Shown here piece by piece: positions 1 through 13,980 of a DNA stretch of 64,000 bases (its first letter is position 1; the number at the start of each line of letters is the position of its first letter). The position numbers and the translations under genes were made by a program. Source of the stretch: Sanghuangporus weigelae. Lineage: Eukaryota > Basidiomycota > Agaricomycetes > Hymenochaetales > Hymenochaetaceae. The notes beneath the pieces are model-generated. The model had not been told where the DNA came from. It saw only the letters and a program-made list of their open reading frames with translations, and ran no database searches. The stretch is taken from contig CP137329.1 in NCBI GenBank assembly GCA_033182465.1, forward strand, positions 558,001 to 622,000, written 5' to 3'.

Positions 1-1491
<1,491 letters not shown>

Positions 1492-2553
1492 TTATAGATC
1501 CCACCAGTCCGTATTCGTATCATCCAGTGTCGCCCAGGCCTTGACTCTGTCTCCTCTGACTCCATTGCGCCGCAACTGGACTCCTTTTCATGCTTCTTGA
1601 TTTTTCCTCCAGCTTCTTCTCTATCTCTTCCCTGCCTTCTTTTTCCTTTCAAGTCTGACACGATTCGCTTATGACCTCAATTGCCTCCGTGGCTTGTACG
1701 ATAGTAAGCAACAGTAAGTACTTCGCTCGCAGTGGGCTATGACGACGATGCGCTGTCGATCTAGTTCAAAGTTAGTAAATGTATAGGTGAAGATTGGCTG
1801 AGAAGGAGTTATAAATACATTTTTTCGTCGTTCTTTCTCATGCGTGGTCCGAATCTATTCCTTTGGGTCTATTCAGTTGTGGGGCCTTTGTCCTACGTTT
1901 CGCCGTTCGGTAGCGAGAAGTGCTAGAGAGAAATGCTATCTTGGACTTCGCAACGAAGTGTGTTATGCTACCGATTGCTTCTGCAGTGCTACGGTATGGG
2001 AACACGAATGGCCCGGGACTAAAGATAACTGCGAGGTGAAGACGTACAGTATCATTAGTTCTTGTTGCCCTCTTTACTGCGCGAGTTTGACTGGCATGCA
2101 ACAAAACAAGGCTACCATCAGTTCTGCAGGTTAGGTTTACAAAAAATAATAGTGTCAGGTTAGTATGCTGAGAAAATTTCCGGGCCGGTTTTGCACTCCA
2201 CGCATTTTCCAGCGCTTTGGTCCAAGTTCACCGCTACTGATTGTTTTGATAGTAGTATGCAACGGGGCTGAGCCTAGGAAGACGGAATGTCGGGATGGCT
2301 ACCAGTCCCGTACTCGTTCCGTCATAAACAGTCGAAAAATTCAAGTTCTTTCATTCTCAAATTGAATGGACGAGTCGTAAGGTAAGGTTGAATTGAAGAT
2401 CTGATAAAGATCGGCGCTCATGCGTGACTAAGCTGCTTCTTCGGGAAATCAAAGAGAAAGAGACACTGACACACAACCACAACTTGCGGACGGCGAGTTC
2501 GTTGTTCACTTCTCTCATCTTTGGCACTGTTCAGTCACGACTAGCTACGAGAC
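1492..2553. other. Intergenic, no gene recognised
   Basis: The stretch between the beta-glucosidase stop and the zinc-cluster regulator holds only short overlapping ORFs on both strands (longest about 96 codons at 1844-2134) with no recognisable protein pattern. It presumably contains the 3' UTR of one gene and the promoter and leader of the next. Confidence 0.6.
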
Positions 2554-4599
2554 ATGTCTATGCCTACGGGCGGCTACGGAGGGCCGCTCCCCTCTGGGCA
2601 TCAACTGGACCACCATCAAATACTGTCGACTTCAGGACTTGCGACTGTACCGTCGAACGATACGATGGACGGGGAGGACGACCAGGAGGGGCGGAAGAAG
2701 AACAAGAACGGGAAGCGGCGGAAGGTGAACCACGCGTGTGTGTACTGCCGGCGGAGCCATATGACGTGTGATGACAGCAGACCCTGCAAGCGCTGGTATG
2801 TCCCATTTCTGGTTCTATCTGGTCCAGTTCGTAATTCCTCTTCAACAGCGTGAAACGTGATATCGGTCACCTGTGTCACGACGAACGTAAACCTCCGACG
2901 ACCAGCACGACTCCCAAACATGACGAGGCTACATCCGCGGTCGGAGACAGTATTTCTGCCATGAGTTCCAGTGCGGATCAATCAAGAAGTCTACAGCGTA
3001 AGTTTCCTTGCGCCGATCATCCTAGTACCGTTGTTTAACTCTCGTCTAATCAGAGAATTATGGTCTTGGCACGGATGCATCGACGATAATGCCGTGGAAC
3101 GTCGGTGTCACCATGAACAACTACGGCTTCCCCATCGATTCCGGTGCGAATAACAATGAATTCTCTTTCCTCACGTGCGTGCGCCTTCACTCGTCGCGTG
3201 GCATGACAAATTTGCTGATGCGATGTGAAATGAAGGGAGTTCTTGGAAAACTTGGACGAGCAGTCGTTCTTCACTCAACCCCAGAATCAGACTGCTCCTC
3301 CTGGACTGGGGAATATCTCCGTCCAACAGCACCACCACCAACAGGCTCAGCATCAGCAGGGACAGCCAACGGCCTATCAGTCACAACAACTCCCCTTACC
3401 TGACAGTAGCAGTAGCGGTAGCACACCTTTCACAACTATCCAAGAAGCGCAACAACAAAGTCATCATCAGCAAAATACTTCTTCTTCAGGTATACCGATC
3501 GATCCGAGTCTCATGGAGCCGCCGAAGCACAAAGAGAACGCACAGCCGATTCTACCATCCGCGACAAAGAAAGAGCGATTCCTCCTCATCGCTGCAGACC
3601 AAGGGACAGGCTCGCGCGACGAGCGTCTGAATCGTGTCATTCAGGCGAAGTATGAGGCGGGCCTGCTGAAACCTTATAACTACGTCAAGGGCTACGCTAG
3701 GCTCTCAAAATGGATGGACAGGAAGTGAGTAGAAGGGTCATTGTGTTATGCATGCAGCTCCGGTTACTGAGTCATCGTTGTTCGCTTTGAAGTGTATCGC
3801 AAGACTCGAAGCAACAAATACTCCAGCCCCTGTCTGTCCTACGACCAAAATTCCGAGTATGTCACTTATTTACTTGGCTTGAAACTGGAAGACTAATGTA
3901 ACATCATTTCCAGGCAGTAGCTCAGACCTTGAGAGATATGGTACGCCTCCGTTACACGACTTCCTCGGTCGACTCGGCTCATAAATCTCATCAGGATCTT
4001 GTCTTCATCGAAGAAGCCTTCGAGCGGCTGCTTCTCGACTACGATCGTGTGTTCTCTTCTATGGGTGTACCTGCGTGCCTATGGAGACGAACGGGCGAGA
4101 TAGTCAAGGGGAACAGAGAGTTTGCGGAGCTCGTTGGAGTGGATGATTACATGCTTCGGGATGTAAGCAATCGTGCCATCCGACGTGTTTGACTTATGAT
4201 TGATATGTCATACTATGTAGGGACGACTCTGTATTTACGAGATGATGGCTGAAGAGTCGGCAGTAAACTACTGGGAGGTGAGTGCTCTTCCTCACACTCT
4301 CCTTCCTTTCTCTTTTCACCTTCAATTTAACTAAAACCCGTTACTCTCAGAAATACGGCCAAGTAGCCTTCGACTCGACTCAAAAAGCCGTGCTCACCTC
4401 CTGTGTCCTGCGACACAAGCCCCTCATCTCCTTCCCCTCCTCGGGCTACAACACCCCCGTGTCGCACCGCCGCTCCTTCAGCAGTCCGAAGAACGAGAAG
4501 AAGGAGGAAGGGTTCGTGAGCTGCTGCTTCTCGTTTACGATCAGGAGGGACATGGTTGGGATCCCGAGTATGGTTGTGGGGAACTTCATCAAGTGCTGA
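2554..4599 (+). CDS. Ert1/AcuK-like Zn2Cys6 regulator with PAS domain
   Basis: Probable transcription activator of the Ert1/AcuK/Rds2 family, which in other fungi controls gluconeogenesis and non-fermentable carbon use. Exons 2554-2795, 2849-2997, 3054-3174, 3236-3724, 3793-3856, 3914-3940, 3995-4162, 4221-4277 and 4351-4599 give 521 residues. Basic KRRK precedes a zinc cluster with cysteines at residues 62, 65, 72, 78, 81 and 90 (CX2CX6CX5CX2CX8C). The middle is Gln/Ser-rich (HHHQQAQHQQGQ), usual for an activation region. The C-terminal third carries the conserved family core: FIEEAFERLLLDYDRVF, RRTGEIVKGNREFAELVGV (PAS), LCIYEMMAEESAVNYWEKYG and CCFSFTIRRD. Start chosen as the first ATG before the cluster. 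Exact orthology to Ert1 rather than Rds2-like paralogues is inference. Confidence 0.9.
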
Positions 4600-4890
4600 G
4601 CGAAGTTCGCCTACGTGTGGGTAAGAGAGGCGGGTGACTTATTTATTTTGTTTCTTTTTTTGGTGGCGCGGTAGCTAGCCTTTAGAGTGAACCGGCGGAC
4701 GTTAATGTGTATGTTGTACATGTACATATGTGGCCGCTGCTCTGAATACTTATTTCTTCCTCTTTCGCGGGAACAAATGCCAGTAGTCTATCTGACAAGT
4801 TTGAGTAAACAGGTATATCGTCTACGTTAATTCAAGACCTGAACGTCTGGACCAGCGGCCTGAGAGTTGGAGCAAACATGGAAAAAGAGG

Positions 4891-6986
4891 TCACGTCCGC
4901 GCGACGAGGAACACTTCAGGCACGTCTGGGCTTTCGTATGGCGCCAGCCGGACTTTCCGCTTCCTGGCTCCTCTTCCTTCTCCCTTCAATTCCTCGAACT
5001 CCGGAGAGATAACACGTTCAACCTGCAATATTGATAATACATTTCATTAGAATCGCGCAATGAACATCTAGGGCCGTGCAAGAAAATCTTGCTTACCTGC
5101 CACACACGCGTCTGAACACCGAACTGTGTCAGCCGCTCGCCAAACTGACTCGCAAGCTCCTCAAGCTCGTCCATTGTTGGAAATGGGTTCTGCGTTCCCC
5201 TTTGTCCACTCGCTGCAAAACGAGCATCTGCATCTGCCTCTCTGCGTTCTGCAAAAAGCCCGTCGTTCCCATCGTTCCCATCCTGGTCATCATCTTCATC
5301 GCCCTCATTCCCATCGAGGTTGTATGGTGAGAATGGTAGAGTACGAGAGAGATTAGCTATAGCGTAGGCGTTTGGACGACCGAATCCCATGCTTGACGCG
5401 AAAGAGGTGGCGCGGGTGGTCAATGGGCTGAGTGCAATCGTTACGTGCAGCGTACGAAGAGTCTGTAATCGTGTGACTACAGGTCCGAGCTGAAGCTGTG
5501 GATCAAGATAAACGTCACATAGAAAAGGCGACAAGATCCGTGAGTATATATGCACAGTACACTCACGGAGGATACCAAAAAGAGCGCACGTACCAATTCC
5601 TGTCTTCTCATAGTTATAAATAACTCTTCCAGCCTACTTGCATTCTTCACGAGATACTCGAGAGATGACAAGTCCACAGGCAGTCGAAGCACGGCAAATC
5701 GCGTCAAGGTTTCCCTATGTCTATCCGCAATGCTTTGTATAAATCCTGCGTTGAGATCGTAGATGGATTTGACTCTGTCGCCTGTAGCATATAGATGAAA
5801 CTTTCCGAGAACTGATGCATGGAAAAGGAGGGTCTCCACACTTGAGAGCCAGGTTTGAGTAGTTCCCGATATCGGAGTAGTTAGAGTAACAGAAGAAAGC
5901 TTCATGAGCGAGCGCGAGCTTGACGCCGCGAATTCTTTCATGTCCTGAATGTCAATCATATGAATAAATTATTCAAGCGACGATATTCAGAATCTTGAGC
6001 TGAGTCTCATAGATATGTCAAACATAGATGTTGACGTACAAACGAGGGAGATAGGCCTTCCAGCGCCAGGTCCGTGATCCCAGAGACGTTTTCGCGAAGC
6101 AAGTGAATCAATCCTTTCTGGGTTATCTTCGGACAACCTGCCAGATGCAGCCTCTTCAATCCGGACAAAGGCTGTGACATTTCTTGGAGCCAGGCATCCG
6201 TAACAACAGAAGTGAACTTCAGCCAATTGATATTAGATATGCTTGCGGATAAATATTCATACGACTCTTACCTTGCAGATTATCGTCAACTCCTGAAGAG
6301 TCCCAAGGTCCCTTTGGAAACAACCCGGAAGAGCATGTACGACTTCCGCAGTCGGCATAATCACACTAATCCTCCTCAGTCTTTCAAACTTATGGAGCAA
6401 CTCAGGATCGTAGTTATGCGCGTGTCGTCCATTTATTTCAAGGGCTTGCAAAGAAGGACAACGCGATAAAGCTTCAAGGATGTCTTCTTTAAGCGTCCCA
6501 TCTCTCGTCCATGTGCACGAAGTTAGATTGACGCAGTTTGCAAGACCTGCGACGCAGAGCTGGGTGAGCTGGTTGGCGCTGTCGCGCGATATTGCTTTTG
6601 GAAAGTCGCGCAACTCTGGTTGTATGTGTACTTTAGAAGTGGTAGAAGGGGGGCATAGGGAGGATTCCCACCTAGTCTGCGGACATATCGAGCCAACTTC
6701 GGGCAACTTGCCAGTGTCCGGAAAAGCTGAGTCGCCTTTACACGAAGACCGCAAAGCAGACCAATAGCTCACTAACCATCCACGATCTGCCACAAAGTAC
6801 AATCCCACTTACCCGATTCTTCGCTTCCCTATGCCACGCATATATCGCAGGTCGTTCATACAACAGAAGAACAGTGGATACGTAGAAGTCCTTATTGACG
6901 AGACATATTTGAGCGAGATGGCTTGGTCTTAGGACATGCTGAATGATAAGTGGGAGGAGTTCCACCGGGAGGTCCACGAACAGCAT
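4891..6986 (-). CDS. F-box/leucine-rich-repeat protein
   Basis: Likely substrate adaptor of an SCF ubiquitin ligase; the substrate is unknown. Seven exons on the minus strand: 6813-6986, 6672-6735, 6272-6615, 6040-6216, 5594-5944, 5097-5495 and 4891-5022 (546 residues, all phases consistent). An F-box lies at residues 4-45 (DLPVELLPLIIQHVL ... CLVNKDFY). Degenerate leucine-rich repeats follow: LFRTLASCPKLARYVRRLEL, LEALSRCPSLQALEI, LSGLKRLHLAGCPKIT. An acidic, low-complexity insert (DGNEGDEDDDQDGNDGNDG) sits near the C-terminus before PYESPDVPEVFLVART. That ending, and the ALEGLSPSFDMKEF segment, recur in a family I know from Agaricomycetes. The ATG used is 15 bases inside a longer frame that lacks an upstream ATG. 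Confidence 0.85.
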
Positions 6987-7391
6987 CAGTTTGAAGCTCA
7001 AGTCAGGGCCCTAGGCTGGGAGACTGACGCGATGAGCCGATCATTCTCACGCGATCACGCCGATCATATTATCGTTGACGAGGTCTAAAAAGAAAGTGGT
7101 ATAAACAGAGAACGAATTATGTACACTAGTGACAGACGACCTATGACACCTAAGTTTAATAATTAAAGCCACTATTCAGAATGAGAGTCGAAATAAACAG
7201 TCCATGTTTGAGTTTCGAAAATAATTGTCGGTTGCTCTGCAAATTCAAAACGATATCAATAGCACGAGTCCCAAAAACCATGTGGTGAGGTATGAATGAG
7301 CGAATCCTCTCCGTATCTCTAACGTTCCGACAGTCCATGCGCATTCCATATCATCTTGCTCAAATCAATACTCTCACAACACAAGGGATGT
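6987..7391. other. Intergenic, AT-rich, no gene recognised
   Basis: This interval lies between the start of the F-box gene and the stop of the guanylyltransferase gene, both on the minus strand. It holds one 62-codon ORF with no recognisable pattern and is probably promoter plus the neighbouring 3' UTR. Confidence 0.6.
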
Positions 7392-9239
7392 TCATAAGAG
7401 CGCCTTCCAGCCTTGGTCCTTGCACTTCTTCACTAGGCGCTTCACTTCCTGTGAACGAGCGCGGGTGGTGACCATCAGAGCATCCGGCATGTCGACAATG
7501 ACAAGGTCGTCAACACCGAGACATGCAACGAGACGGCCAGAGCCAGGAACGACGATGCCTCCAGCAACTTGCTCCGTCAGAACTGCAAACAAGGCAACTA
7601 AGTGAAATGAAAAATTGGGTAAAGGAAAGGTACGCACCAAGCCGTTGGTCTCCCAGGACCTTCGGCTGATTGGCCTCAGCAGGCAACATCTCAGAAAGCG
7701 ACGAGAAGTCTCCGACATCATCCCAACCGAACGTAGCCGGTACGACAGCAACGCGTCCCTGCGCAGCAGCAGGCTCGGCGACTGCATTATCAATCGGGAT
7801 CTTCTCCAGGAGGTGCCAGACTTCCGAGAGTGTCGTCTGACGGAGACTCTCGTCATCCCAGCATTCAGCGATGCGCGTGAGGGCCTCGTGCAATTCAGGT
7901 TTGTACTCATTTAAGAGTTCCATGAGAAACGAAGCCCTGGTGACGAACATACCGGCGTTCCACCGGTAGTTACCTGTCGCAAGGTACTGCGCAGCCGTAC
8001 GTGCATCAGGCTTCTCCTTGAAACTCCCTACAAGCCGAGCGTTCGGTGCGTTAGGAAGTGAGAGACGTTCGCCGAGCCGAACATAACCGAAACCTGTGGC
8101 AGGATGCGATGGCGCAATACCAATCGTGACGAGATAGTTCTCTTGTGCGACTTCGACGGCTTCTGCGATTGCAGATAAGAAGGCATCGTCGCCGTGGATC
8201 ATATGATCTGCTGCGAACGAGCCGATAATCGCGTTCGGATCGCGTCGAGAAAGGATAGCTGCCGCTAGACCAATGGCAGCCATCGAGTCTTTCGGCCCTG
8301 GTTCAGTGAATAAGTTGTGTGGTTGCAACTCAGGAAGTTGATTGCAGATGGCAGTTGAATGCGCTGGACCGGCGACCACTGTCGTACGCGAGGGAGTCGA
8401 GAGTGGTACCAAGCGGTCCCAAGTAGCCTGCAGTAGCGAACGACCGCAGAGGCTCACGTCAAGGAGGAACTTGGGGTGCTCCTCTCGGGAAAGCGGCCAA
8501 AGACGCGTGCCAGCTCCTCCAGCAGGAATAACAACATAAAATCCGGGAATTTCTCGAGCCGTGAATGGATAAGATGTAAGAGCATTGTCACCCAGTGGCG
8601 AAGGCACGTAGGGGGCAGGCGGAATCACAATAGAAGGTATTGAGTTCGGAGACAAGAAAGGTGACTTTGCTCGAGTTTTCGGGGAGCCAGGAGCGGGAGT
8701 TACAAATCCCGGAGTATGGGTACCTGAATGGTAGCCATTTTGATTCTAAAAATCAGGTATGGTTAGGTTCACGAACAAACATATAAAGGTTGAAAAGATC
8801 GTAGATGTAGAAAGATAGCACGTTCGTTGATCATATCCAGCCCGACGCCGCCATCAAGTCACAAATGATCCATTCCACCAGCTCCTTGCTTGAGCTCATG
8901 GGGATGCCGTATGAGGTCCGAGAACTGAGAGAATGAACGAGTACTAGAATATGGTCTTTTGGCTTACCATCGCAGCATCTTTCACTAGTCTCTCTAGGTT
9001 TGAGTTCGCCATACGCAGCTCACCACATTGCTGGCGAAGCTCTGCGATTTCTCTAGCCTGCATTTACTCATGAGTGATTAGTGAGATTGAGTAGTATCAC
9101 AGCTACGCACCGACTTGGTCACAACATCCATAATCTTTTCAAACATAGACTCGACACCCATGGGCACCGGTGCGCGTGCCATAGTCTGCTTGGGCGAGCC
9201 CGAAGTGAGACCAAGTCCCTGAGTGTGAGCGAATGACAT
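7392..9239 (-). CDS. ManC-type mannose-1-phosphate guanylyltransferase with N-terminal coiled coil
   Basis: Makes GDP-mannose from GTP and mannose-1-phosphate, the donor for glycosylation and wall mannan. Exons on the minus strand: 9111-9239, 8968-9057, 7638-8745, 7392-7582 (505 residues). The catalytic domain begins near residue 142 with VVIPAGGAGTRLWPLSREEH then PKFLL, the nucleotidyltransferase signature in its bacterial ManC/CpsB form. GSFAADHMI, GFGYVRLGE, GSFKEKPDA and NYRWNAGMF follow, as in actinobacterial enzymes. The canonical fungal Mpg1/Psa1 enzyme begins differently (ILVGGFGTRLRPLT). The large exon has no in-frame ATG before the catalytic domain, so upstream exons are required. 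The two small in-phase exons encode MSFAHTQGLG... and a helical AREIAELRQQCGELRMANSN stretch, probably a coiled coil; that they belong to this transcript is inference. Confidence 0.82.
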
Positions 9240-9728
9240 TGCAAAGGCCAGCTAAGCAAGAAGTGATGTATGGAGCGACTTTGACGAGGGTCGAAAGATA
9301 AGGAGAGAAGGCAAGTTGTGTGCACAGTCGGTTATGGTAGAGCGGCGGCAGAGGAACGTGTGATGGTATTTATGTGCCAGCGTCCCGGATCACAATCACT
9401 GACAAATGATTACTGCTTTCTGTTCGCCTGCCAACGAGAAACGAGACACGGGCTCGTCGCCAAGCGATGGTGTTGCTAACTTTTTCTGAAACGATTGACT
9501 GAGCAAGAAATTGCAAAGAAATGACTTGGTGTGAAAATTCCACGATGTCGAGAAAAGATAAAGGCGTGTATTGCCCGTGTGGGCAATGTCGATCACGACA
9601 CGTGGCATATCCTCGACACATCAAATTGCTGCTTTAAGATTCATAAGAACAATATTACGTGAGCGTGGCCATGTAAGCACGATGCTCCTTGAACAGACTC
9701 CCAACATACTCTCATTCAAACCACCGCC
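9240..9728. promoter_or_regulatory. Shared intergenic region between divergent ManC-type and SPT5 genes
   Basis: The two genes start 489 bp apart and point away from each other, so this interval must hold both promoters. No clear TATA box was seen. Short minus-strand ORFs here have no recognisable pattern. Confidence 0.5.
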
Positions 9729-12700
9729 ATGTCCGACTTAGACGAACTTGAACGAAGAGAAATTGAGGAGGACCCAGATGCCGATGACTTGGACATTGAA
9801 GCTGGTGATCGCGTCGAGCGAAAGAAGAAGAAGAAACATCGGCGACAAGACGAAGAAGACGAGGAAGAACAAGACGAAGATGAAGATGAGGACGAGGATG
9901 GGGATGAAGACGAGGATGAAGATGATGAAGACGAAGAAGGGGAGGGAGATCCCGGAGAGGCGAGAGGGAAAAAGAGGCGAAAGGTACGTTGTTGATTATT
10001 TGGCAAAGTGCCGCCAGTGCTCACATTTGAATTGTTTGTAGCGCCAAAAGAAACCAGCTGTTAATCGCTTCTTGGACTTGGTCGCCGACGTTGATGACGA
10101 GGAAGATGACGAGGAAGAGGACGAAGAGGACGTCAGAGGTATATCCATCTTGATCCTTTGTGGTTAAACGCTTTCTCTAACTTGAAACGTCATACATAAG
10201 ACGCATTCTTTGAAGAGGTGACTGGTGAAGGAGATGACCTGGATGATGTCAATCGACGAGCTGCGCATCATGCTCGCTTTGACAGGAAGCACCGGGAACT
10301 CAATGATGAGGACCTTGCGCGAATAGCTCAGGATGTGACCCGAAGGTACAGGCCGACCGCACAGAGGTACACTGGTGACATGAACGAGATCCCACAACGA
10401 CTTCTCATGCCATCAGTGCAGGACCCCAATCTTTGGCAAATCCGTGTAAGAGTAAGTGATTTATTTTATCTTCCTAATTTGTTCATATGAGCTGAATACT
10501 ATAAAGCCTGGGAAAGAACGCGAGATCGTCTTTGCTCTTATGCGTAAAGCTTTGGATCAAGAGTTCGGTGCAAAACCTCTAGAAATTCTCTCGGCTTTCC
10601 AGCGTGACTCTCTTCCTGGTATGATCTACGTCGAGGCGCGTAGTTCGCAGCAAGTCGCTCAAGCGATCAATGGGCTTGTCGGCGTGTTTCCAAGTCGAGG
10701 GATAACGCTTGTGCCTATCGAAGAAATGGCCAGCCTACTTCAAATCAAGAAGAAAGATACGGTAGTTACTCCAGGAAGCTGGGTGCGAATCCGACGTGGA
10801 AAATATGGCGGCGATCTGGCTCAGGTCATTGATATCGCAGAAAACGGGGAGGAAGTGGGACTCAAATTTGTTCCTCGTATCGATCTCAACCCCAAAGATG
10901 AGATCATCTCAGCAGATGGGAAGAAGCGGAAACTGAAGGGAGCCGGGTTCTCCTCTGCTTCTCGTCCTCCTCAGCGTTTCTTCAACTATGAAGAGGTCGC
11001 CAAAGTTTATGGTCGTCGGGCTGTCGCGAAGCGAAACCAGGTATATGTATTCAACAATGATACATTCAAAGACGGGTATATCGAGAAGGATTTCAAGCTC
11101 TCTGCTCTGATCTTGGAGAATGTCAACCCGACGTTGGACGAAATCATGAAGTTCACTCGACAAGAAGACGGCGCAGAGAACGAGGCGAACGTCGACCTTT
11201 CCATCATCGCGGAGGCCGCGAAGAAAGAAGCAATTCAGGTCTTACAACCCGGAGACCAGGTCGAGGTGTTCGAGGGTGAACAACTGGGTGTCACTGGTTT
11301 AGTAGATTCTATCGCCAACGATGTGGTCACCATCCGTGCATCCGGAGTAGATGTCCTTGAAGGACAGAAAGTGGACGTACCTGCCCGCAGTGTCAGGAAA
11401 CGCTTTAGAGTTGGTGATCACGTCAAGGTTATGTCCGGCCGGAATGCGGATGAGACTGGACTTGTCGTGTCCGTGGTGGACAATGTTGTGACTTTCTTAT
11501 CCGACATGACGATGCAAGAGGTAATCAGTTTATTATTTTGTGTAATTAAATCTGTTCTAACACTGTCCTGAAGGTATCTGTATTCTCAAAAGACCTTCGT
11601 GAAGCCGCCGAGGTCGGGTCCAGTACAAACATCGTTGGCGATTACGAACTACACGACCTTGTTCAACTTGAGTATGTTTATCTGGGTTGTCCCGTTCTTC
11701 ACTTTAATAACGTTTTTCTCTAGTATGCAAACAGTCGGTGTCATCTTTAAGACGGAGCGTGAATCGTTCCGTGTTCTTGACCAGAACGGGCAAGTCCGTG
11801 TGGTTCAGCCCCATCAAATTGCTATGCGTCGAGACTCGAATCGTGCTATTGCGACGGATTCTGAAGGTCATGAACTTCGTGTTGGTGATAATGTTAAGGA
11901 GGTCGAAGGAGAGGTTCGTATTTTCTCGGAGAAGATTATACCTTTCTGTACTGATCATTGTTGATGAATTTGTAGGAGCGAAAAGGACAGGTTCTGCATA
12001 TCCATCAATCGTTCTACGTCTACCTTTACAATCGCGAGTATACCGAAAATGATGGTGTCTTCGTCACACGAGCACGTATACTCGCGTCTCTGGCTCCGAA
12101 GAGCAACGTACCGAAACCGGGCTCTGTTGACCTCACAAAGATGAACCCTGCACTAAGAGGTGGAATCGCTACAGGTGGAATGGTTGGTTCGCAAATGAGT
12201 CGCGGACCACGCGACCCATTAATCGGTGCCTTGGTCGTCATTGTGAAGGGCCCTCAAAAAGGTCTCATCGGTATTGTGAAAGACACAAATGGACCTTTTG
12301 CACGTGTCGAACTCCAGATTGGGAATCGTGTCATCACAGTAGACAAATTGAAATTAAGACGCAAAAAGTGAGTCCTCCGAGTTGTATGCGCTGGTTTGTG
12401 GTTCATAACATGTCCTAGTGCCGATGGATCGCTAGGTACATTAGATAAACGTCAAGGTGGTAACCGCATGCCACCGCAGTTCGGTTGGGGCAATACAAAA
12501 TCGCTACCATTCTTTAATCCGTACAAAAACAACTTTGGCGGTACTACTCCGGCTCACACGGCGAGTCGGACGCCAAACCCATACGCGCAGGATTCTTCGA
12601 AAACACCTGCATGGGGCCGTACGCCAAACCCTTACGTACAACAGGCGCAGCAAGGTGGCCCGAAGACCCCATCTTGGAATGCGGCGTCCCCGCAATGGTC

Positions 12701-13582
12701 GCGTACACCGAATCCATACGCGCGAGATAATGCGGGTGGGAAGACGCCTGCGTGGACTGCGCCCAACGATCCTAGTTGGGCCCAAGGCGCCGCGAGTCCG
12801 AAGTGGCAATCCGGGCAACCATCGTGGCCTGCTCCGGAGAAGTGGGGCGAACCTCTCACTGCTGTAAGAATGCCTTGTTTAGTATAAATGGTGCTGCATT
12901 CGTTAATGATGACTTTGTTCTTGCTGACAGGCTACGCCTTTCACGGCGGCAACTCCGGCTGCTAGTGCGCCGACTCCTGCAGCGGCTCCTGTGTATCCTG
13001 ACGAGGGTTCCAGTACTAGCTATGGAGGATGGGGTGGCGGGATGTTCTCGCAGACACCCGCAGAACTTCCTGCCACGCCATGGGCCGGTCTGACGGACGG
13101 GCCGGCTGATGACCGACCAAGCGAAGGTCTGTGTTTATATGTACAATGCTCTCAGTGGATACCACTGACCTCTTTATAATATAGACATGAATGCATGGTG
13201 GAGACAAGGACGGAACGTCGTAGAAAAGATGGTCGTGGATTTCGAAGGGACGGACTTTCCAGGAAGAGAATGGCTCGACGGACGTCTTGAAAAGAAGCAG
13301 GGAGTCGTGGTTTCTGTCCTTGACACTCACAAAGAAGACATGGCGGTCGCACTCGTCGATGTCCTTCCAGATCGAGTAGAAGAACACCGCGTACCCGTGA
13401 AGTATCTCAAACCACATCCACCCAGTGTGGGAGATTACTGCGTTGTATTCGGTGGTGATTCCCACAAAGGTCTACGGCTGCCCATGATGTTCCGAGAAGG
13501 CTCTACTGCGATGATGGACAATGAATCTGTTGGGCTCATGGCGGTTCCTTACAACTCTGTTTCGGTGGCGCTTAAGGAATAG
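9729..13582 (+). CDS. SPT5: Transcription elongation factor SPT5
   Basis: Large subunit of DSIF (with Spt4), which closes the RNA polymerase II clamp and supports elongation. Ten exons: 9729-9983, 10042-10138, 10201-10451, 10507-11520, 11574-11671, 11724-11913, 11976-12367, 12419-12863, 12931-13126 and 13185-13582 (1111 residues). Order of parts: an acidic N-terminus with long Asp/Glu runs; the NGN domain (LWQIRVRPGKEREIVFALMR to VPIEEMASLL); then successive KOW domains (PGSWVRIRRGKYGGDLAQV, PGDQVEVFEGEQLGVTG, VGDHVKVMSGRNADETG, DPLIGALVVIVKGPQKGLIG). The C-terminal repeat region follows, with TPNPYA-type units (TPNPYAQD, TPNPYVQQ, TPNPYARD) and TPAW units, likely targets of Cdk9/Bur1. A final conserved KOW-like domain ends the protein. 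All introns are 51-67 bp. Confidence 0.96.
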
Positions 13583-13980
13583 CACATTAGTTCCTGCTGC
13601 ATAGTTGAACATCTCCAAAACTTTATTGTCTGCTCTGTTGCATTGTCTCCGCATGTTTCTTTGATTATTTGTAGTGTATTCTCTATTTGAACGCGAATGA
13701 AAAAAATCTTCAAATATTGCTCGTGATTCGATTCGGTATGATTTTCGGGACAAGCTCGTGATTTTTGGCACGCGTCCAAATGAAGACAGGACGTCTATCT
13801 TTTCCCAAACTCTGCTGTTCGTTCACCTCCATCTCCTTAGCTTAAATCCGGAGAATCCTCTGTTCCCGCTTTTTATGAAACCTCGAGACATATAGGTTCA
13901 AAGTTTAGCTAAAACAGGCTATAATATTCTCCGCATCTCCAGCAAACAAATAGGGATAGGGGATTCTAGTCTTGGGCGCA
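13583..13980. other. Intergenic between SPT5 and PEX3
   Basis: Tandem same-strand genes flank this 398-bp interval. It holds no protein pattern on either strand and should contain the SPT5 3' UTR and the PEX3 promoter. Confidence 0.6.

Noticed and set aside
5945-6039. Extra small exon in the F-box gene (LKILNI)
   Set aside because: It would need a weak GTCGCT donor; a single 95-bp intron gives the family sequence LEGLSPSFDM directly.
9716-10024. 102-codon minus-strand Ser-rich ORF
   Set aside because: It is the antisense shadow of the Asp/Glu-rich start of SPT5; runs of GAA/GAC read as TTC/TCG/TCC.
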